From an uncultured Buttiauxella sp. (lineage in GTDB: Bacteria > Pseudomonadota > Gammaproteobacteria > Enterobacterales > Enterobacteriaceae): a stretch of 64,000 bases of DNA. The stretch covers positions 35,853 to 99,852 of the forward strand of contig CAMLJN010000014.1 in assembly GCA_946480445.1 (NCBI GenBank), written 5' to 3'. Below the pieces are notes generated by a model. That model was not told the origin of the DNA, searched no databases, and saw only the letters and a program-made list of their open reading frames with translations. This document shows positions 60,035 to 64,000 of this stretch, one piece after another (within the stretch, counting starts at the first letter, position 1; each line of letters opens with the position of its first letter). The position numbers were made by a program, and so were the translations under genes.

Positions 60035-60265
60035 TTACAGTGCGTAACCTGGTTTTTTGGCGAGCGTTTCCAGCGCAGGTTTGATCTCTTTATCGTAAAC
60101 GTCCTCCTTCCAGCGATCGGCTTCAACGGGGGTAAGAGCAACAGAGAGCGAATCCTCGGTCGAGTTAAAGTGTTTTTTCAGCACGTCACAAAGATCTGCT
60201 GCCAGAGCCTGTTTTTGCTCCTCTGTCAGCGCGCGCGGGAAATGCTTGACGGTAATATGTGGCAC
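60035..60265 (-). CDS. pptA: PptA, tautomerase
   Basis: A 76-residue 4-oxalocrotonate tautomerase-family protein. After removal of fMet the catalytic Pro1 is exposed (PHITVKHFPR). The C-terminus KKPGYAL matches E. coli PptA (YdcE), which tautomerises phenylpyruvate in vitro. The start codon is GTG with GGAG eight bases upstream. It lies beside nhoA, near which pptA is also found in E. coli. Confidence 0.92.
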   Translation of the reverse strand: MPHITVKHFPRALTEEQKQALAADLCDVLKKHFNSTEDSLSVALTPVEADRWKEDVYDKEIKPALETLAKKPGYAL

Positions 60266-60333
60266 AGTCTTACTCCAGTAATATCCGAAAACGTATTCTT
60301 AACTGGTCTGCCCCCGGGTTGGCAATAGCAAAC

Positions 60334-61149
60334 TTAACCTGCCAGTACCTGGCGGAAGATATGGCTGAAACTTTCCAGATCGATACCGTAGGTACGATCG
60401 TCGAACCGCAATCCTGTGCGTTCTTGTAAGGCTTTATAGGCCGCTGCGGCATCCGCCAGCGTCAGTTTTTCGTCTCCCACTCTGAGCCGATCGTCAAGCA
60501 GCGTGGCAGACGTTCCGTCGGCGTAGTGAAGACAGGCCACCAGATGATGCCGAAAACGTGATTCAGGCCAGTGTGCAGAATAGAAGTTCCCGGCCTCGTA
60601 GTCGGAGAAGTACTGTTTTTGCCGATCAAAACGGTACATCGGGAGCCATCCCTCTTCCACCAGCGTACTAAGCAGAAAATCGTTTTCAACGTGGGTGATT
60701 TTGTATCGCCCGTGCGGGGTCAGTTGCTCAATATCGGGAACGAATTTCAGCGGTGCGGTTAAGGTTTTGCTACCAAAGCCCACGTCGACCAGCCAGCGCC
60801 CCTGCGCGCTGCTGACAAGCGCCAGACGATGAGTGCGGGCTGGCATTCTGGCCGGTCGGCTCAACAGCACCCGCCCGGCTAAGTCTTCAACCTCAAACCC
60901 AGTCTCCAGCAAAGCCCTTTTCAGCAGTCCGTTCTGCTCAAAGCAATAGCCCCCTCTCCCGGCGGTGACCAGCTTGTTGAACACGCTGTCGTCATCGAGC
61001 TGAATTTCCCGCCCCAGCAGGACATCCAGATTTTCAAAAGGTATCGCGCAGGTGTGCAAAAGGTGGATCTGCGTCAGGGTTTGCAAATCCGGAGCAGCGC
61101 GGCCGGTAAAGCGAATGCGAGTGAAATAAGCGTTCAGATCAAATGACAT
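60334..61149 (-). CDS. nhoA: Arylamine N-acetyltransferase NhoA
   Basis: A 271-residue NAT enzyme transferring acetyl from acetyl-CoA to arylamines, arylhydroxylamines and hydrazines. The catalytic triad is Cys69 (RGGYCFEQNG), His107 (ARTHRLALV) and Asp122 (WLVDVGFGSKT), at the same positions as in E. coli NhoA. The protein is about ten residues shorter at the C-terminus. It is divergent from lacI. Confidence 0.94.
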   Translation of the reverse strand: MSFDLNAYFTRIRFTGRAAPDLQTLTQIHLLHTCAIPFENLDVLLGREIQLDDDSVFNKLVTAGRGGYCFEQNGLLKRALLETGFEVEDLAGRVLLSRPARMPARTHRLALVSSAQGRWLVDVGFGSKTLTAPLKFVPDIEQLTPHGRYKITHVENDFLLSTLVEEGWLPMYRFDRQKQYFSDYEAGNFYSAHWPESRFRHHLVACLHYADGTSATLLDDRLRVGDEKLTLADAAAAYKALQERTGLRFDDRTYGIDLESFSHIFRQVLAG

Positions 61150-61360
61150 AGCGAATCCCCAAAAATGGTGAAAGTCCCGGCACTATAAAAGATTGCCTCC
61201 CTGACGAATGATCGTTAGTGCGATCGCAATGCCTTTTAGAGCGTACTCTTTTCTCCTTCCTTTATGTTGCTACGCCGCAGAGTTTGCACACGACCTACTC
61301 CCGTCGAGTGGGAATCGGTGTAGAATAAGCCCGGACTTACCGGGCAATAAGGAACCAGGC

Positions 61361-62443
61361 ATGAAACCCAAATCAGTAACGCTTTACGATGTGGCGCAAT
61401 ATGCCGGCGTTTCTTATCAGACCGTGTCGCGGGTCATTAATCAGGCCAGCCATGTTTCAGATAAAACACGTCTGAAAGTTGAAGCCGCAATGACAGCGCT
61501 TAACTATGTGCCTAATCGCGTAGCCCAACAGCTGGCCGGTAAGCTCAGTCACACCATAGGGCTTGCCACCACAAATCTATCCCTTCATGCGCCTTCGCAA
61601 ATTGTCGCCGCCATTAAAACTCAGGCGGGCAAAATGCATTTCAACGTGGTGATCTCCATGATTGAAAGCCCCGGTCTGGCCGCCTGTAAAACTGCGGTCA
61701 ACAGCCTGCTGTCTCAGCGCGTTGATGGTCTGATTGTGAATATTCCCCTTGAAGACGAAGAGGCGCTGGCCGTACAAAGCAGCTGTGGCCCGGTACCCGC
61801 GCTGTTCCTGGATGTCTCCCCGAAGCTTGCGGCCAATACCATCATTTTCGACCCTTTCGAAGGCGCGCGACTGGGCATTGAACATCTTCTGAATCACGGG
61901 CATCAAAATATTGCCCTGCTCCGCGGGCCTGCGACATCTGTTTCAGCGCGCCTGCGTTTTGAAGGCTGGAAGCAAACTCTCAGCGAGAGTCATTTAAAGC
62001 CCTTCGCGGTAATGGAGGGAGACTGGAGTTCCCGGTCTGGATATGAGCAGGTTTCGCAGCTGCTGCGTGCGGGCAACATCCCGACGGGTATTGTCGTGGC
62101 TAACGATCAGATGGCTCTTGGCGCACTGCGGGCGCTCTCTGAGCAGGGCCTTGCGGTGCCGGCAGAGGTGTCCGTGGTAGGCTATGACGATACCGAAGAC
62201 AGCGCCTGTTTTATTCCCCCGCTGACCACCGTAAAACAAGATTTCAGGCAGCTTGGTAAAGCCAGCGTCAATCGCCTTATCGACCTGATTCATCAGGCTG
62301 ATACCCAGCCGCACTCGCAGGTTCTGCCTGTCACGCTGGTGGAGCGCAAAACGACCGCCGCTCCCGATACCCATGCCCCTTCTGCTCAGGCGCTGTCTGA
62401 CGCGCTGCTTGCGCTGGCCCGTCAGGTGGGAAGACTGGCTTAA
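61361..62443 (+). CDS. lacI: Lac repressor LacI
   Basis: A 360-residue repressor, the same length as E. coli LacI. The DNA-binding domain TLYDVAQYAGVSYQTVSRVI keeps the operator-reading residues Tyr, Gln and Arg (here 19, 20, 24). The effector-binding core (VANDQMALGALRAL, SVVGYDDTEDSACF) and a C-terminal leucine-rich tetramerisation tail (ALSDALLALARQVGRL) follow. The frame is open upstream, but the ATG at 61361 has AAGGAA and the conserved N-terminus. It is immediately followed by the lac control region and lacZ. Confidence 0.96.
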   Translation: MKPKSVTLYDVAQYAGVSYQTVSRVINQASHVSDKTRLKVEAAMTALNYVPNRVAQQLAGKLSHTIGLATTNLSLHAPSQIVAAIKTQAGKMHFNVVISMIESPGLAACKTAVNSLLSQRVDGLIVNIPLEDEEALAVQSSCGPVPALFLDVSPKLAANTIIFDPFEGARLGIEHLLNHGHQNIALLRGPATSVSARLRFEGWKQTLSESHLKPFAVMEGDWSSRSGYEQVSQLLRAGNIPTGIVVANDQMALGALRALSEQGLAVPAEVSVVGYDDTEDSACFIPPLTTVKQDFRQLGKASVNRLIDLIHQADTQPHSQVLPVTLVERKTTAAPDTHAPSAQALSDALLALARQVGRLA

Positions 62444-62446
62444 TTT

Positions 62447-62462
62447 TGTGAATCCTGTCACC
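62447..62462 (+). promoter_or_regulatory. CRP site of the lac promoter
   Basis: TGTGA-ATCCTG-TCACC matches the CRP consensus with one deviation in the right half. Its centre is about 60 bases before the expected transcription start, matching the classic -61.5 position in E. coli lac. Confidence 0.78.
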
Positions 62463-62479
62463 TAATCCTGCCCTGCTGC

Positions 62480-62508
62480 TTTACAGCGCCGTCCGGAAAA
62501 ATGATATT
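62480..62508 (+). promoter_or_regulatory. lac promoter
   Basis: The -35 TTTACA (62480-62485) is identical to E. coli lac. A 17-base spacer leads to GATATT (62503-62508) as a weak -10, consistent with CRP dependence. The spacer sequence is otherwise unlike E. coli except for TCCGG. Confidence 0.72.
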
Positions 62509-62514
62509 GCCTTA

Positions 62515-62535
62515 AATTGTGAGCGGATAACAAAA
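62515..62535 (+). promoter_or_regulatory. lac operator O1
   Basis: AATTGTGAGCGGATAACAA is identical to E. coli O1 through 19 bases; only the last two bases differ (AA instead of TT). Its start overlaps the predicted transcription start. Confidence 0.95.
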
Positions 62536-62542
62536 CAATTAA

Positions 62543-64000
<1,458 letters not shown>

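Overview
The window is chromosomal DNA of a member of the Enterobacteriaceae that is not Escherichia coli. Nearly every core gene has a recognisable E. coli counterpart in a familiar order, but several loci are replaced, inserted or missing. A complete RpfF/RpfR fatty-acid signalling pair, protocatechuate dioxygenase genes, an M32 carboxypeptidase and two type III secretion effector-like genes point to a relative in the broad Enterobacter/Cronobacter/Cedecea/Kosakonia area. I cannot name the species. No rRNA, tRNA, CRISPR array or intact insertion sequence was seen.

Layout. (1) 1-2.9 kb: murein tripeptide use (mppA, mpaA, ycjG) and the thiol peroxidase gene tpx, which carries a one-base frameshift. 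(2) 3-10 kb: tyrR, then the envelope-stress block ycjXF, pspABCD and divergent pspF with a sigma-54 promoter. (3) 10-20 kb: sapABCDF, fabI, yciW, rnb. (4) 20-23 kb: rpfR (the E. coli pdeR/yciR orthologue) convergent with rpfF, a complete diffusible-signal-factor circuit. (5) 23-35 kb: the E. coli ydcP-to-rimL region (rlhA, sutR, ydcO, ydcL, tehB, ydcK, rimL), interrupted by an exoY-like nucleotidyl cyclase, an AraC regulator plus EamA exporter, and a VOC gene where tehA would lie. (6) 35-36 kb: an AT-rich gene whose N-terminus matches the Salmonella SPI-2 effector translocation domain (SseJ/SifA type), followed by three perfect-length 32-residue repeats and an unknown C-terminus. (7) 36-48 kb: opgD, an aminotransferase plus binding-protein pair with a LysR regulator, a carboxylesterase, ydcJ, and pcaHG-pcaQ (pcaH frameshifted). 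(8) 47-58 kb: the E. coli clcB-bioD2-mlc-ynfL-ynfM-asr-ydgU-ydgD-mdtJI-tqsA run with an inserted M32 carboxypeptidase. (9) 58-64 kb: an esterase, a periplasmic protein of unknown role, pptA, nhoA, then lacI and the start of lacZ with conserved CRP, promoter, O1 and O2 sites.

The main discovery candidates are the two effector-like genes in separate AT-rich islets about 8 kb apart. One is a toxin cyclase with its catalytic residues present. The other is an effector with a recognised secretion domain but an unrecognised repeat and C-terminal region. No secretion apparatus lies in the window, so the host must encode a type III system elsewhere or these genes are relics. Both frameshifts (tpx, pcaH) sit at homopolymers and could be sequencing errors.
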